A stretch of DNA of 64,000 nt from Myxococcus guangdongensis. GTDB lineage: Bacteria > Myxococcota > Myxococcia > Myxococcales > Myxococcaceae. A model generated the notes under the pieces. The model had not been told where the DNA came from, did no database searches, and saw nothing but the letters and a program-made list of their open reading frames with translations. The position numbers were made by a program, and so were the translations under genes. Position 1 is the stretch's first letter. Every line of letters starts with the position of its first letter. The stretch is taken from positions 1-64,000 of the forward strand of contig NZ_JAJVKW010000022.1 of the NCBI RefSeq assembly GCF_024198255.1, written 5' to 3'. This document shows, one piece after another, positions 53,079 to 62,101 of the stretch.

Positions 53079-53864
53079 ATGGTGAAGCCGAGCAAGCAGA
53101 TCATCCGTCCTTACGGTGACCGGCGGGACGACGGCGTGGTGCAGCTGTCGTTCACGCTGCCGGTGCCCCTGTCGGAGAAGGCCAAGGAGGCCGCCGCCGT
53201 CTTCACGCGCAAGATGGGGTTCACCGACGTGAAGGTGGCCGCCGCCGAGCGCGCCGCGGACAGCTACACGTTCTTCATCGTGTACGCCCGCTCGGGCGTC
53301 ACGCTGGACTACGCCGAAATCGACGTGCCCGAAGTCGTCGTGAAGAAGATGTCCTTCGACGACCTCAACGCCTTCATCAAGGAGAAGGTCGCCCGGCGCA
53401 TCGTCGTGTTCGGCGCGTGCACCGGCACGGACACGCACACGGTGGGCATCGACGCCATCCTCAACATGAAGGGCTACGCGGGCGACTACGGCCTGGAGCG
53501 CTACCCCGGGTTCGAGGCGTTCAACCTGGGCAGCCAGGTGCCCAACGAGGACCTCATCAAGCGGGCCATGGCGAAGAACGCCGACGCCATCCTGGTGAGC
53601 CAGGTGGTCACCCAGCGCGACGTGCACAAGGACAACTCGCGTCAGTTCATCGAGGCGGCCAAGGCGGCGGGCATCCACGGCAAGGTGCAGCTGCTGCTGG
53701 GCGGGCCGCGCGTGGACCACAAGCTGGCGCTGGAGCTGGGCTTCGACGCGGGCTTCGGCCCGGGCACCAAGCCCTCCGACGTGGCCAACTACATCGTCCA
53801 CGCGCTCCTGAAGAAGCTGGGCAAGGAGCCCCAGGACATGCACTACCAGGGAGAGCCCACGTGA
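53079..53864 (+). CDS. kamE: lysine 5,6-aminomutase beta subunit (cobalamin-binding)
   Basis: The product is 261 residues. The B12-binding base-off motif D-x-H-x-x-G is present as D118-T-H120-T-V-G123, followed by LGSQVPNEDLI and LLLGGPRVDHKLALELGFDA of the Rossmann-like cobalamin fold. K131 in NMKG is a plausible PLP-aldimine lysine by comparison with the clostridial enzyme (inference). The N-terminal 100 residues form the dimerisation domain (IIRPYGDRRDDGVVQLSFTL). Stop overlaps the kal start (GTGA). Confidence 0.95.
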   Translation: MVKPSKQIIRPYGDRRDDGVVQLSFTLPVPLSEKAKEAAAVFTRKMGFTDVKVAAAERAADSYTFFIVYARSGVTLDYAEIDVPEVVVKKMSFDDLNAFIKEKVARRIVVFGACTGTDTHTVGIDAILNMKGYAGDYGLERYPGFEAFNLGSQVPNEDLIKRAMAKNADAILVSQVVTQRDVHKDNSRQFIEAAKAAGIHGKVQLLLGGPRVDHKLALELGFDAGFGPGTKPSDVANYIVHALLKKLGKEPQDMHYQGEPT

Positions 53865-54259
53865 GCACGGGAACCAAGGCCATCATCCGCCTGCGCATGA
53901 GCAGCCATGACGCGCACTACGGCGGCAACCTGGTGGACGGCGCGCGGATGCTCGGGCTGTTCGGCGACGTGGCCACGGAGCTGTGCATCCGGGCCGACGG
54001 CGACGAGGGCCTGTTCCGCGCGTACGACTCGGTGGAGTTCCTGGCCCCGGTGTACGCGGGGGACTTCATCGAGGCGGAGGGCGAAATCGTCAGCGCGGGC
54101 AACACGTCGCGCAAGATGCGCTTCGAGGCGCGCAAGGTCATCCGCCCGCGTCCAGATGTGAATGACTCGGCGGCGGACCTGTTGCCGGAGCCCATCGTCG
54201 TGTGCCGTGCTTCGGGCACCTGCGTGGTTCCCAAGGACAAGCAGCGAGGTCAGCGATGA
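53861..54259 (+). CDS. kal: 3-aminobutyryl-CoA ammonia-lyase
   Basis: The product is 132 residues from GTG 53861, which overlaps kamE. It is a hotdog-fold protein (RLRMSSHDAHYGGNLVDGAR, LAPVYAGDFIEAEGEI, SRKMRFEARKVIRPRPD). Kal removes ammonia from L-3-aminobutyryl-CoA to give crotonyl-CoA, the last specific step of the pathway. Length and motif order match the clostridial family. Stop overlaps the next ATG (ATGA). Without the neighbours I would only call it a thioesterase-like hotdog protein. Confidence 0.9.
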   Translation: MSTGTKAIIRLRMSSHDAHYGGNLVDGARMLGLFGDVATELCIRADGDEGLFRAYDSVEFLAPVYAGDFIEAEGEIVSAGNTSRKMRFEARKVIRPRPDVNDSAADLLPEPIVVCRASGTCVVPKDKQRGQR

Positions 54260-55083
54260 GCACTCCCATGGTCATCACCGCGGCGATGGTGGGCGCGGAG
54301 ACGACGCGCGAGCAGACGCCGCACCTGCCCATCACCGCCGAGGAGATCGCGGAAGACGCGGCGCGCTGCCGCGAGGCCGGCGCGGCCATGGTGCACCTGC
54401 ACGTGCGCACGCCCGACGGCAAGCCGTCCCAGGACGCGGAGCTGTTCCGGGCCGCCATCCGCGCCATCCGCAAGCGCACCGACGTGCTCATCCAGACGTC
54501 CACCGGCGGCGCGGTGGGCATGACGGTGGACCAGCGCTGCGGGCCGCTCACGCTGACGGGCGAGGACCGGCCGGACATGGCCACCCTCACCACGGGCACG
54601 GTCAACTTCGGCGAGGAGGTCTTCTGGAATCCCCGCCCGCTGGTGCGCGACATCGCGAAGCGCATCCGCGCGCTCGGGCTGCGGCCGGAGCTGGAGTGCT
54701 TCGACGTGGGCATGATCGACGAGGCCCGCTACCTGGCCAAGGAGGGCCTGGTGGACCTGCCCGCGCACTTCGACTTCGTGCTCGGGGTGCCGGGCACGCT
54801 GCAGGCGCGGCCGGAGGTGCTGGACTTCATGATCGCCTCGCTGCCGGAGGGCAGCACCTGGACGGTGGCGGGCGTGGGGCGCTTCCAGCTCGCGTTCGTG
54901 GACGAGGCGGCGAAGCGCGGCGGCAACGCGCGCGTGGGCCTGGAGGACAACATCTACGTGTCCAAGGGCGTGCTGGCGAAGGGCAACTGGGAGCTGGTGG
55001 CCGAGGCCGCCAGACGGGCTCGGGCCCACGGCCGGGAGCCCGCGACTCCCGAGCAGGCTCGCAAGCTCTTGCGATTGAGCTGA
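54256..55083 (+). CDS. kce: 3-keto-5-aminohexanoate cleavage enzyme (BKACE family)
   Basis: The product is 275 residues. Zinc-binding His pair in MVHLHVRTPDGKP and the acidic base region VGLEDNIYVSKGVLAKGN are the BKACE hallmarks; STGGAVGMTVDQR and VNFGEEVFWN bind substrate and CoA. Kce condenses 5-amino-3-oxohexanoate with acetyl-CoA to form acetoacetate and L-3-aminobutyryl-CoA. It closes the operon and is followed immediately by an intrinsic terminator. BKACE members have varied substrates; the kam/kal context fixes this one. Confidence 0.93.
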   Translation: MSTPMVITAAMVGAETTREQTPHLPITAEEIAEDAARCREAGAAMVHLHVRTPDGKPSQDAELFRAAIRAIRKRTDVLIQTSTGGAVGMTVDQRCGPLTLTGEDRPDMATLTTGTVNFGEEVFWNPRPLVRDIAKRIRALGLRPELECFDVGMIDEARYLAKEGLVDLPAHFDFVLGVPGTLQARPEVLDFMIASLPEGSTWTVAGVGRFQLAFVDEAAKRGGNARVGLEDNIYVSKGVLAKGNWELVAEAARRARAHGREPATPEQARKLLRLS

Positions 55084-55088
55084 ACCCG

Positions 55089-55125
55089 CCGCCGACGCAC
55101 CTGAGTGTGTCGGCGGTTTTTCTTT
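55089..55125 (+). terminator. intrinsic terminator of the kam operon
   Basis: CCGCCGACGCAC (55089-55100), tetraloop CTGA and GTGTGTCGGCGG (55105-55116; one G-T wobble) form a 12-bp stem directly followed by TTTTTCTTT (55117-55125). It starts 6 nt after the kce stop. It is the only canonical hairpin-plus-T-tract seen in the window. Confidence 0.92.
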
Positions 55126-55235
55126 CCCGACATGTCAGCACCCGGGGCCCCTTCGCGTCGGCGTTCGCCGGACGCCGCTCGTTCGCCCGGACTCCGGCGC
55201 GTGAGGGTCTCACTCACTTCCGAGGAGGCATACGC

Positions 55236-56012
55236 ATGGACACGGAGCTGAAGGGGCAGGGCGTCCTGGTGACGGGCGGCGCGGGCGGTATCGGCACGGC
55301 CATCGTCCAGGCCTTCGCCGCCGAGGGCGCGAAGGTGGCGGTGCACTACCACTCCCGAGAGGCCAAGGCGCGCGAGCTGGCGGGGCAGGTGGGCGGCGCG
55401 GCGGTGGGCGCGGACCTGACGGTGGAGCCCCAGGTGGACGCGCTGGTGCCCGCGTCGGTCGCGGCCCTGGGACGACTGGACGTGCTCGTGTGCAACGCGG
55501 GCGTGTATCCGGCCCCGGACGTGCCGGTGTGGGAGATGTCGCTCGAGCGCTGGCGCCGCACGCTGGCGGAGAACCTGGACAGCGTCTTCCTGTGCTGCCG
55601 CGCCTTCCTGCGCCACGTGAAGACGACGGGCGTGGGCAACATCGTCATCGTCAGCTCCACGGCGGGCCTGTTCGGTGAGGCGGGACACGCCGACTACGGG
55701 GCGGCCAAGGGCGCGCTGGCGAGCGGGTTCCTGCGCAGCCTGAAGAACGAGCTGGGCCGCATCGCCCCCCTGGCCCGCGTCAACGTGGTGTGCCCTGGCT
55801 GGACGGAAGTGGACCGGAACCGCGACAAGCTGAAGGCGGATGGCTTCGTGAAGCGGGTGACGCGCACCATGCCGCTGCGCAAGGTGGGCCAGCCCGAGGA
55901 CGTGGCGCGCGCGGTGGTGATGCTCGCGTCGGATTTCGTCTCCGGCCACGTGACGGGTGAAGTCATCACCGTCGCCGGGGGCATGGAAGGACGGGTGCTG
56001 CATGACGACTGA
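55236..56012 (+). CDS. short-chain dehydrogenase/reductase
   Basis: The product is 258 residues; GAGGAGG precedes ATG 55236. It has the classical SDR features: TGGAGGIG cofactor motif, NAG at VLVCNAGVYP, catalytic Ser in VSSTAGLFG, Y-x-x-x-K in DYGAAKGAL, and the C-terminal MPLRKVGQPEDVARAVVMLA of FabG-like enzymes. The VHYHSR segment after strand beta-2 favours NADP. It has its own promoter region after the terminator and is co-translated with the methyltransferase (11-bp overlap). The substrate is unknown. Confidence 0.9.
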   Translation: MDTELKGQGVLVTGGAGGIGTAIVQAFAAEGAKVAVHYHSREAKARELAGQVGGAAVGADLTVEPQVDALVPASVAALGRLDVLVCNAGVYPAPDVPVWEMSLERWRRTLAENLDSVFLCCRAFLRHVKTTGVGNIVIVSSTAGLFGEAGHADYGAAKGALASGFLRSLKNELGRIAPLARVNVVCPGWTEVDRNRDKLKADGFVKRVTRTMPLRKVGQPEDVARAVVMLASDFVSGHVTGEVITVAGGMEGRVLHDD

Positions 56013-56796
56013 CGCCATCGATGTACGGAAGCACAACCGTGACGCCTGGAACCGCCAGGTGTCCCTGGGCAACCGCTGGACGGTGCCGGTGGGGCCGGAG
56101 GTCATCGCGGCGGCGCGCAAGGGCGAGTGGGGTATCCTGCTCACGCCGACGAAGACTGTCCCCCGGGAGTGGTTCGGTGAGGTCGCCGGCAAGCGGGTGT
56201 TGTGTCTGGCGGGCTCGGGCGGACAGCAGGCGCCCATCCTCGCGGCGGCGGGCGCGAAGGTGTCGGTGCTCGACAACTCGCCGGCGCAGCTCGGGCAGGA
56301 CCGGCTGGTGGCCGAGCGCGAGGGGTTGACGCTGCGCCTGGAGGAGGGGGACATGCGCGACCTGTCCGTCTTCGAGGACGGCAGCTTCGACCTCATCTTC
56401 CACCCGTGCTCCAACGGCTTCGTGGACGACATCCAGCCGGTCTGGCGCGAGGCGTTCCGCGTGCTGCGGCCCGGCGGCGCGCTGCTGACGGGCTTCTGCA
56501 ACCCGTTCATCTTCCTGCTCGACCCGGACCTCCAGGAGAAGGGCGTGATGCAGCTCAAGTACAAGATGCCGTACTCGGACTTCACCAGCCTCACGGAGGA
56601 CGAGCGGCGCCGCTACACCGACAAGCACGAGCCGCTCAGCGTGGGCCACTCCCTGGAGGACCAGATGGGCGGCCAGCTCCGCGCGGGCTTCGTCCTCACC
56701 GGCTTCTTCGAGGACGGCTTCGGCCCGAGCGACAAGCTCTCCGAGTACATCGATGGCTTCATCGCCACCCGCGCCGTGAAGCCTCCCCTCCCGTAA
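56002..56796 (+). CDS. class I SAM-dependent methyltransferase
   Basis: The product is 264 residues from ATG 56002, 11 bp inside the SDR gene. The SAM motif I is VLCLAGSGGQQAPILAAAGA with motif II VSVLDNS, and motif III-like FDLIFHPCSNGFVDDIQPVW. The N-terminal helix (VRKHNRDAWNRQVSLGNRWT) is characteristic of this Methyltransf_11-type subgroup. It is probably a small-molecule methyltransferase acting with the SDR. Confidence 0.88.
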   Translation: MTTDAIDVRKHNRDAWNRQVSLGNRWTVPVGPEVIAAARKGEWGILLTPTKTVPREWFGEVAGKRVLCLAGSGGQQAPILAAAGAKVSVLDNSPAQLGQDRLVAEREGLTLRLEEGDMRDLSVFEDGSFDLIFHPCSNGFVDDIQPVWREAFRVLRPGGALLTGFCNPFIFLLDPDLQEKGVMQLKYKMPYSDFTSLTEDERRRYTDKHEPLSVGHSLEDQMGGQLRAGFVLTGFFEDGFGPSDKLSEYIDGFIATRAVKPPLP

Positions 56797-56898
56797 CCGT
56801 TCGTCCCTGGAACGGGGAAGTTCATTGCGCCGTGGAGTCCGGGGGGACTCCCATGCGGGCTGTCCTGGATTCCCCAGGACTTCCCGCTAGGAGCGCCA

Positions 56899-57432
56899 AT
56901 GCGTACCCCCAGGCATCTCTCCTCGTTCTGTGTCGTGAGCCTCGCGCTGCTGGGCGCGGGGTGTGAGCCGTCGGCCTCGCCGGTGACGTCGCGCGAGGGC
57001 GCGGCGCTGGAAGAGAAGAGGGACCGCGCGGTGGGCGACGTGCGGCTGTACTGCGAGACGACGCAGGACGGGAGTTACTTCGAGCTGAAGGAGACGGCGA
57101 CGGGGTTCGAGGGTGTGGTGGCGACGCTCGAGTACGATCCCTGGGACTGCCGCTGCATCCGGCTGAAGCGCGAGGTGGTGGGGCAGTACACGTCCTGCAA
57201 CTTCGCGGCGTCGGACCCGCGCATCGCCAACTGCTGGCGGCGTGACGCGAACGGCTCGACGACGAAGGCGTTCATGTCCTCGGCGAAGATCACCCGGCAG
57301 TCGCTGGTGTTCGCCAACCCCATCGAGACATCGGACCAACAGCTGGCCGTCACGGTCGTGAACCAGGACCCGGGGCAGACGCCTCGGCATGACCTGTCCT
57401 TCCCCCTCAACGACTGCGTGGCGGAGCAGTAG
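56899..57432 (+). CDS. small lipoprotein, function unknown
   Basis: The product is 177 residues. MRTPRHLSSFCVVSLALLGA with lipobox GAGC at Cys22 marks a lipoprotein. The mature part contains six Cys (LYCETT, DPWDCRCIRL, YTSCNF, IANCWR, LNDCVAEQ), probably disulfide-bonded, and is otherwise beta-rich. ATG 56899 follows AGGAGC. No family is recognised and there is no apparent operon partner. Confidence 0.8.
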   Translation: MRTPRHLSSFCVVSLALLGAGCEPSASPVTSREGAALEEKRDRAVGDVRLYCETTQDGSYFELKETATGFEGVVATLEYDPWDCRCIRLKREVVGQYTSCNFAASDPRIANCWRRDANGSTTKAFMSSAKITRQSLVFANPIETSDQQLAVTVVNQDPGQTPRHDLSFPLNDCVAEQ

Positions 57433-57569
57433 CCCACCAGGCGGGCAGGCCCGCTCCGGCGTCACGGCCGGGGCGGGATTTAACCTTCGCTTTCGCGTGG
57501 GGTTCTCCAAGGCAACAGGGCGCGAGCAGGGCTGGACTCGTGCTCCTCGAACCAACGGAGTGTCTCACC

Positions 57570-57968
57570 ATGCGTCAGAATTTCCTCATGCGGTCCCTCG
57601 TCACGGCGTCGCTGTTGCTGGCCACCCCGGTGTTCGCGCAGAGCACGGCGCCCGCGGCGGAGGACAAGCCGGCGGAGAGCGGCGAGCGGCACGGCCATCA
57701 TGGCAAGCGGGGCATGAAGGGCGAGCGGAAGATGGCCCGGATGGAGCACCGGTTGGACCGCGCGGTGGTGGATGGGCGGCTCACCCAGGCGCAGGCGGAC
57801 CAGTTCAAGGCCGAGGCGAAGCAGCTCCAGGAGGAGCGGAAGGCGCAGCGCGAGGCCGCCGGAGGCCAGCTCACCGAGGAGCAGCGGCAGCAGGGCCGCG
57901 AGCGCTTCCGCGCCTTCCACGAGAAGGTGAAGGCCGCGATGAAGGCCAACGCGCCCGCGAAGATTTGA
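57570..57968 (+). CDS. small periplasmic helical protein, Spy/CpxP-like in composition
   Basis: From ATG 57570 (CGGAG upstream; ten upstream codons rejected) the product is 132 residues. The signal peptide MRQNFLMRSLVTASLLLATP runs to VFAQ. The mature chain is highly charged and helical with a His/Gly/Lys stretch (GERHGHHGKRGMKGERK), then LTQAQADQF and LTEEQRQQ, which recall the L-T-x-x-Q motif of Spy/CpxP chaperones. Metal binding by the His patch is possible. The family assignment is tentative. Confidence 0.7.
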   Translation: MRQNFLMRSLVTASLLLATPVFAQSTAPAAEDKPAESGERHGHHGKRGMKGERKMARMEHRLDRAVVDGRLTQAQADQFKAEAKQLQEERKAQREAAGGQLTEEQRQQGRERFRAFHEKVKAAMKANAPAKI

Positions 57969-58035
57969 GCGGTGCGTCTGGGATTGTGCGGGGGGCGGGC
58001 ACGGCGACGTCTGGAGGATGGTAGTTTCTCCAGGC

Positions 58036-60426
58036 ATGACGACCCCGGGGAGGACGTGGTTCGGTCGCTATGAATTGCTGGAGCGGCTGGGCGCGGGCGG
58101 CATGGCCGTCGTCTATCGGGCCCGGTACCCCGCGGCCCCTGGCGTCACCAAGTCCGTGGTCATCAAGCGGGTGCTGGGGCACCACGCGCGGGACCCGGCC
58201 TTCACGGAGATGTTCCTCAACGAGGCGCGCATCTCGGTGAGCCTGAACCACGGCAACGTGGTGCAGGTGTTCGACTTCGGTGAGGTGGAGGGCGAGTACT
58301 TCCTCGCCATGGAGTGGGTGGACGGGCATCCCCTGTCCCACGTGATGAAGCGCGCGAGGACGAAGGGCCTGCCGCGGCTCCCCGCGCCCATCGCCGCGGG
58401 CATCGCCATCGACATGTGCCGGGGGCTGCATTACGCGCACCTGGTGCGCGATGAGCAGGGCGAGCCGCTGGGCCTGGTGCACCGCGACATCTCCCCCGAC
58501 AACGTGCTGATGAGCTTCGAGGGGGAGGTGAAGATCTCCGACTTCGGCATCGCGAAGGCCCGGCTGGTGGGACGGCCGGAGACCGAAGTGGGCGTGGTGC
58601 GGGGCAAGTTCCAGTACTTCTCACCCGAGCAGGCGCAGGGGGACGCGCTGGATGCACGCTCGGACGTGTATGCGGTGGGCGTGGTGCTGTACCAGATGCT
58701 GTGCGGGCAGCTCCCCACCGAGGGCGGAGAGCTGGAGGTGATGTTCCGCACGGTGGAGGGGCGGCTGACGCCCGCGCAGCAGCTCAACCCGACGTTGGAC
58801 GTGGCCATGCTGGAGATCCTCCAGCGCGCGCTGATGACGTCGCGGGAGGCGCGCTACCGGACGGCGGAGGCGCTGCAGCAGTCCCTCTCGGATTGGCTGA
58901 GCACGAACGCGCCGCTGTTCCCCACCAACACGCGCAAGCACCTGATGGGCTGGCTCTTCCAGGAGGAGCTGGCCGCGCGCAAGCGCGTGGTGGCGTTCCC
59001 GTCGGGTTTCCAGGCGCAGCTGGAGGCGTGGCTGACGGCTTCCGGAGCGGGGCCCACACCGTTGAAGCGGAGGGCCGAGGCCGCGCCGGTGACGCAGGAG
59101 CTGCCCGTCGGTGGCGCGGCGGAGGTCGCCCCAGTGACGCAGGTGATGGCGGCGAGGCCGCGGCCCAGGAGCGCGGCCATCACCGAGCCGGTGTTGCCGG
59201 ACTCGACGCCCGTGCAGGACGGCGTCGCGCTGCGGGTCGTGAGGCGGGCGACGACGCTCGTCCAGGAGATGGGGCCGTCGATGCGGCGGCCCCGAAACCT
59301 GGCGGTGCTCGTCCTCCTGCTCCTGACGGCGCTGGGGGCCTGGGGCTGGATGCGGCACTACCTGTCGCCCGAGCCCGTGTGGGTTCGCTCCACGCCCGCG
59401 GGGGCGACGGTGTATCTCAACGGTGTCCGGGTCGGGCAGACGCCCTTGAGGCTGGACCTCTCGGACGAGCCCTCGCGGCGCGTCGTGAAGGTGGCGCAAG
59501 CGGGGTACTTGTCGTGGAGCCGTGAGTACCAGCCGGGCACCTCCGTCTCCCAGGACCTCGTGGCGGAGTTGCTGTGGGATTCCGCATTCGATCGCGAAGA
59601 GCCGCCCGAGACGGAGGCGCCCCCCGACGAGCTCACGGAGGACGTGGGAGAAGAGGAGCTCGTCCCCGAGGAGGAGGACCTCTTGTCGGAGGAGGACGCA
59701 GCCTCCTCGGAGAGTGGGGTGTCGATGATCCAGGCCCCACCCGCGCGCGTGCTGCTGCGCGAATCCGGGCAATCGTTCAATCCCACGCGCAAGGCGCGGG
59801 AGCTCGTGCTCGACCCGGCGGAGACGTACACGCTGCGCACCACGAATCCCTACGGCTATGGCTGGTCGAGAGTGCTCGACGGAGACGGCCGGCACGCGCC
59901 GAGCTCGTCACGTGTCCTGGCGTTCATCGCCGACCCGGAGGTCGCTCCCCAGCGGCGCCTGGTGCAGCTGTCCTCCGAGACTCGACGCGTGACGGGGGTG
60001 ACGCACCTGTGGTTGTTCATCCTGTGGGGGCGCGACTGGGCGCTCACGCGGGGCAGCCGTGTGGACGTGGAGGTGCGCTCCGCGCTGGGGCGCGCGGGGG
60101 ATGGGAGGCCGCTGAACGTCGCCGAAGTCGCGAGCGAGCTGGAGCCGGAAAGCCGCTTCACCGTGCACAAGCTGCGGCCCTCACAGAAGTACGCGGTCGA
60201 GATTCGCGTGCCGAAGGGGCGGCCCATCAGCCCGGTCATCATGTTGGCGGTGCCCGCGGCGCCCCACGTGCTGCGTGTCACGGGGCAGCCGGCGCAGGAG
60301 CGACTGCATGTCCTCACGCCGGGACGCCATGTCGTGTCGGGTGCCTCGGAGCTCTGGTTCAGCCTGCCTCGCTGGGCGGGCGACGAAGAGCTCGAGGTGG
60401 AGGTCGAGGTGAAGGCGAGCCCTTGA
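58036..60426 (+). CDS. Hanks-type serine/threonine protein kinase with PEGA domain
   Basis: From ATG 58036 the product is 796 residues; ATG 58018 (GGAGG directly abutting) would add six. The kinase domain 9-290 has LGAGGMAVVY, K44 in VVIK, HRDISPDNVL, DFGIAKA and SPEQA. A transmembrane helix (NLAVLVLLLLTALGAWGWM, about 415-435) is followed by a PEGA domain (VRSTPAGATVYLNGVRVGQT), an acidic stretch and an extracytoplasmic beta-rich region of about 250 residues. It is one of the many PEGA kinases of myxobacteria. It could supply phosphothreonine for the FHA protein, but that link is speculative. Confidence 0.93.
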   Translation: MTTPGRTWFGRYELLERLGAGGMAVVYRARYPAAPGVTKSVVIKRVLGHHARDPAFTEMFLNEARISVSLNHGNVVQVFDFGEVEGEYFLAMEWVDGHPLSHVMKRARTKGLPRLPAPIAAGIAIDMCRGLHYAHLVRDEQGEPLGLVHRDISPDNVLMSFEGEVKISDFGIAKARLVGRPETEVGVVRGKFQYFSPEQAQGDALDARSDVYAVGVVLYQMLCGQLPTEGGELEVMFRTVEGRLTPAQQLNPTLDVAMLEILQRALMTSREARYRTAEALQQSLSDWLSTNAPLFPTNTRKHLMGWLFQEELAARKRVVAFPSGFQAQLEAWLTASGAGPTPLKRRAEAAPVTQELPVGGAAEVAPVTQVMAARPRPRSAAITEPVLPDSTPVQDGVALRVVRRATTLVQEMGPSMRRPRNLAVLVLLLLTALGAWGWMRHYLSPEPVWVRSTPAGATVYLNGVRVGQTPLRLDLSDEPSRRVVKVAQAGYLSWSREYQPGTSVSQDLVAELLWDSAFDREEPPETEAPPDELTEDVGEEELVPEEEDLLSEEDAASSESGVSMIQAPPARVLLRESGQSFNPTRKARELVLDPAETYTLRTTNPYGYGWSRVLDGDGRHAPSSSRVLAFIADPEVAPQRRLVQLSSETRRVTGVTHLWLFILWGRDWALTRGSRVDVEVRSALGRAGDGRPLNVAEVASELEPESRFTVHKLRPSQKYAVEIRVPKGRPISPVIMLAVPAAPHVLRVTGQPAQERLHVLTPGRHVVSGASELWFSLPRWAGDEELEVEVEVKASP

Positions 60427-60429
60427 GCC

Positions 60430-61986
60430 TCAGTCGCGCAGGCGCTCCGCCCACGTGAAGTACGCGGCGCGCGCGTCCACGAACGGGTCACGGAAGAGGG
60501 CGCGGACCTCGGCCTTGTCCACCTGTCCCGCGTCGAAGGCGCGGTAGAGCTTGTCGCCGAGCAGGTACCCCAGGCCGTGGCTGACGCCATGGAACAGCCG
60601 GTCCTTGCGCAGGGGCAGCAGCTTCACCGCCTCCTCGGGCGCCTCCAACTCGGCGGCCGCGTGGGCGAGCACGAACGCGGAGACCTGCCGGTCCACGCCT
60701 CGCGTCTCACCGAAGCGTCGCACCCAGTCCGCCAGGTTCAGGCACGTGCGGCGGGGATTGACCAGCCGCGAGCCGAAGAAGCCCAGCGCCTCCTCCATGC
60801 ACCGCGCGTAGAACGCCTCTGACGCCGTGCGAGGCTCCTCCATCGCGCTGCCCACCGCGCAGTGCCGCACGAAGTGCGCGGCCTCCTCCGCGGCGTGGTT
60901 CAACGACAACGAGGCCAGGTACGCCGTGCGCGCACGCGGGATGTAGCTGCTCTCGCGCGACAGGATGTGCCGACGAAGCTGCGACAGCTCCGTCTGCGTG
61001 AAGCGCCCCCGTTGCTGGATGCGCGCCAGCACGTCACCGTCCGCCACCGTGGTGACTTCCACCGACTCCAGCGCGCGACCCACCGGCACTCCGGCCAGTC
61101 GGCCGATGAGCGCCGCCATCTCCCGGAACCGCTCCGCCGCGCCCCGGTCCATCAGCGGCGCGTCTCCCGCCTCGGCTTCCAGGTAATCCAGGAAGCTCTG
61201 CTGACAGACGACAGGGGAGGCGTTGAGCAGGCACAGGGTGTCGTCGGCCAGCTCCACGGCCTCGGCCGAGCCCATCTGTCCGTCGCGGGCCAGCTTCCAC
61301 CAGACGCCCTCCGCGTTCTGGTAGACGACCAGGCCACGACGCGGGGTCTCCCCCAGGGCCCGCTCCACCTGCGCGGGCAGGTGACACGGCGCGATGTGGT
61401 ACTGGCCCACCAGGACGAGGATCAACGGACGGTCCTCGGCGCGGGCCGCGCGGGCGACGCGCTCGGCGGCATAGGCGTCTCGCAGCGCGAGGGAGCGCTC
61501 TCCCTGCGCCCGCCGGTCGATTCCGATGACCTCCAGGCGGTGCTTCCGGGCGAAGGCGAGCAGGGTGCGCGGAGCGCTTCCCGGGCCGAAGCCCGCACCC
61601 TCCGTACCAGCCCCCAGGCGTGCGAAGAGGGAGCGCTCCGACAGGCGTCCCGTGCCCCACGCATCGAGCGAGGCCTGGTGACGACCCTCGATGCACTCGA
61701 GGGCGAGCACGACGCGGCGGCCCGAGGACAGGGCGCGCTCCGCGAGGTCCAGGTACGTCTGCTGGGCCAGGGGGAGCGTGTGGTAGTCGCCCACGTACAC
61801 CACGTCCGAGGCGCCGACGCGCTGGTGGACGTCGCTCAGCGGCAGGACGCGCCGATAGCTGGCGGTGCGCCGCCGGTAGCGGGCCTCGTAGGAGCGGAAG
61901 GCATCTGTCTGCCCGTCCACCACGCGGGCGATTTGTGCCCGCTGTCGACGGAAGAGGGCAAGGTGCAGGGCGAGCGAGTCGCGCAT
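60430..61986 (-). CDS. ChaN/Tiki-superfamily protein, cytosolic
   Basis: The product is 518 residues. The N-terminal half has ChaN/haem-uptake (Tiki superfamily) motifs: DVVYVGDYHTLPLAQQTYLD, ALECIEGRHQ and LVGQYHIAPCHLP, in which paired His and Glu could bind haem or metal. The C-terminal half is helical with no match. It lacks the lipoprotein signal usual in ChaN. It ends 3 bp from the kinase stop (convergent) and is divergent from the TonB receptor, so a haem or iron role would fit, though this is inference. Confidence 0.75.
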   Translation of the reverse strand: MRDSLALHLALFRRQRAQIARVVDGQTDAFRSYEARYRRRTASYRRVLPLSDVHQRVGASDVVYVGDYHTLPLAQQTYLDLAERALSSGRRVVLALECIEGRHQASLDAWGTGRLSERSLFARLGAGTEGAGFGPGSAPRTLLAFARKHRLEVIGIDRRAQGERSLALRDAYAAERVARAARAEDRPLILVLVGQYHIAPCHLPAQVERALGETPRRGLVVYQNAEGVWWKLARDGQMGSAEAVELADDTLCLLNASPVVCQQSFLDYLEAEAGDAPLMDRGAAERFREMAALIGRLAGVPVGRALESVEVTTVADGDVLARIQQRGRFTQTELSQLRRHILSRESSYIPRARTAYLASLSLNHAAEEAAHFVRHCAVGSAMEEPRTASEAFYARCMEEALGFFGSRLVNPRRTCLNLADWVRRFGETRGVDRQVSAFVLAHAAAELEAPEEAVKLLPLRKDRLFHGVSHGLGYLLGDKLYRAFDAGQVDKAEVRALFRDPFVDARAAYFTWAERLRD

Positions 61987-62101
61987 GGAGTGCGGCGATC
62001 CCTCGCACGGCCTCGGAGACCCGGCAAAAAATCGGCGGCGCTCTGCCTCGAGACCCCCTTCCTTGACTCGGGGAGGGCCTCAATGGACCATCTGAGTCAG
62101 C

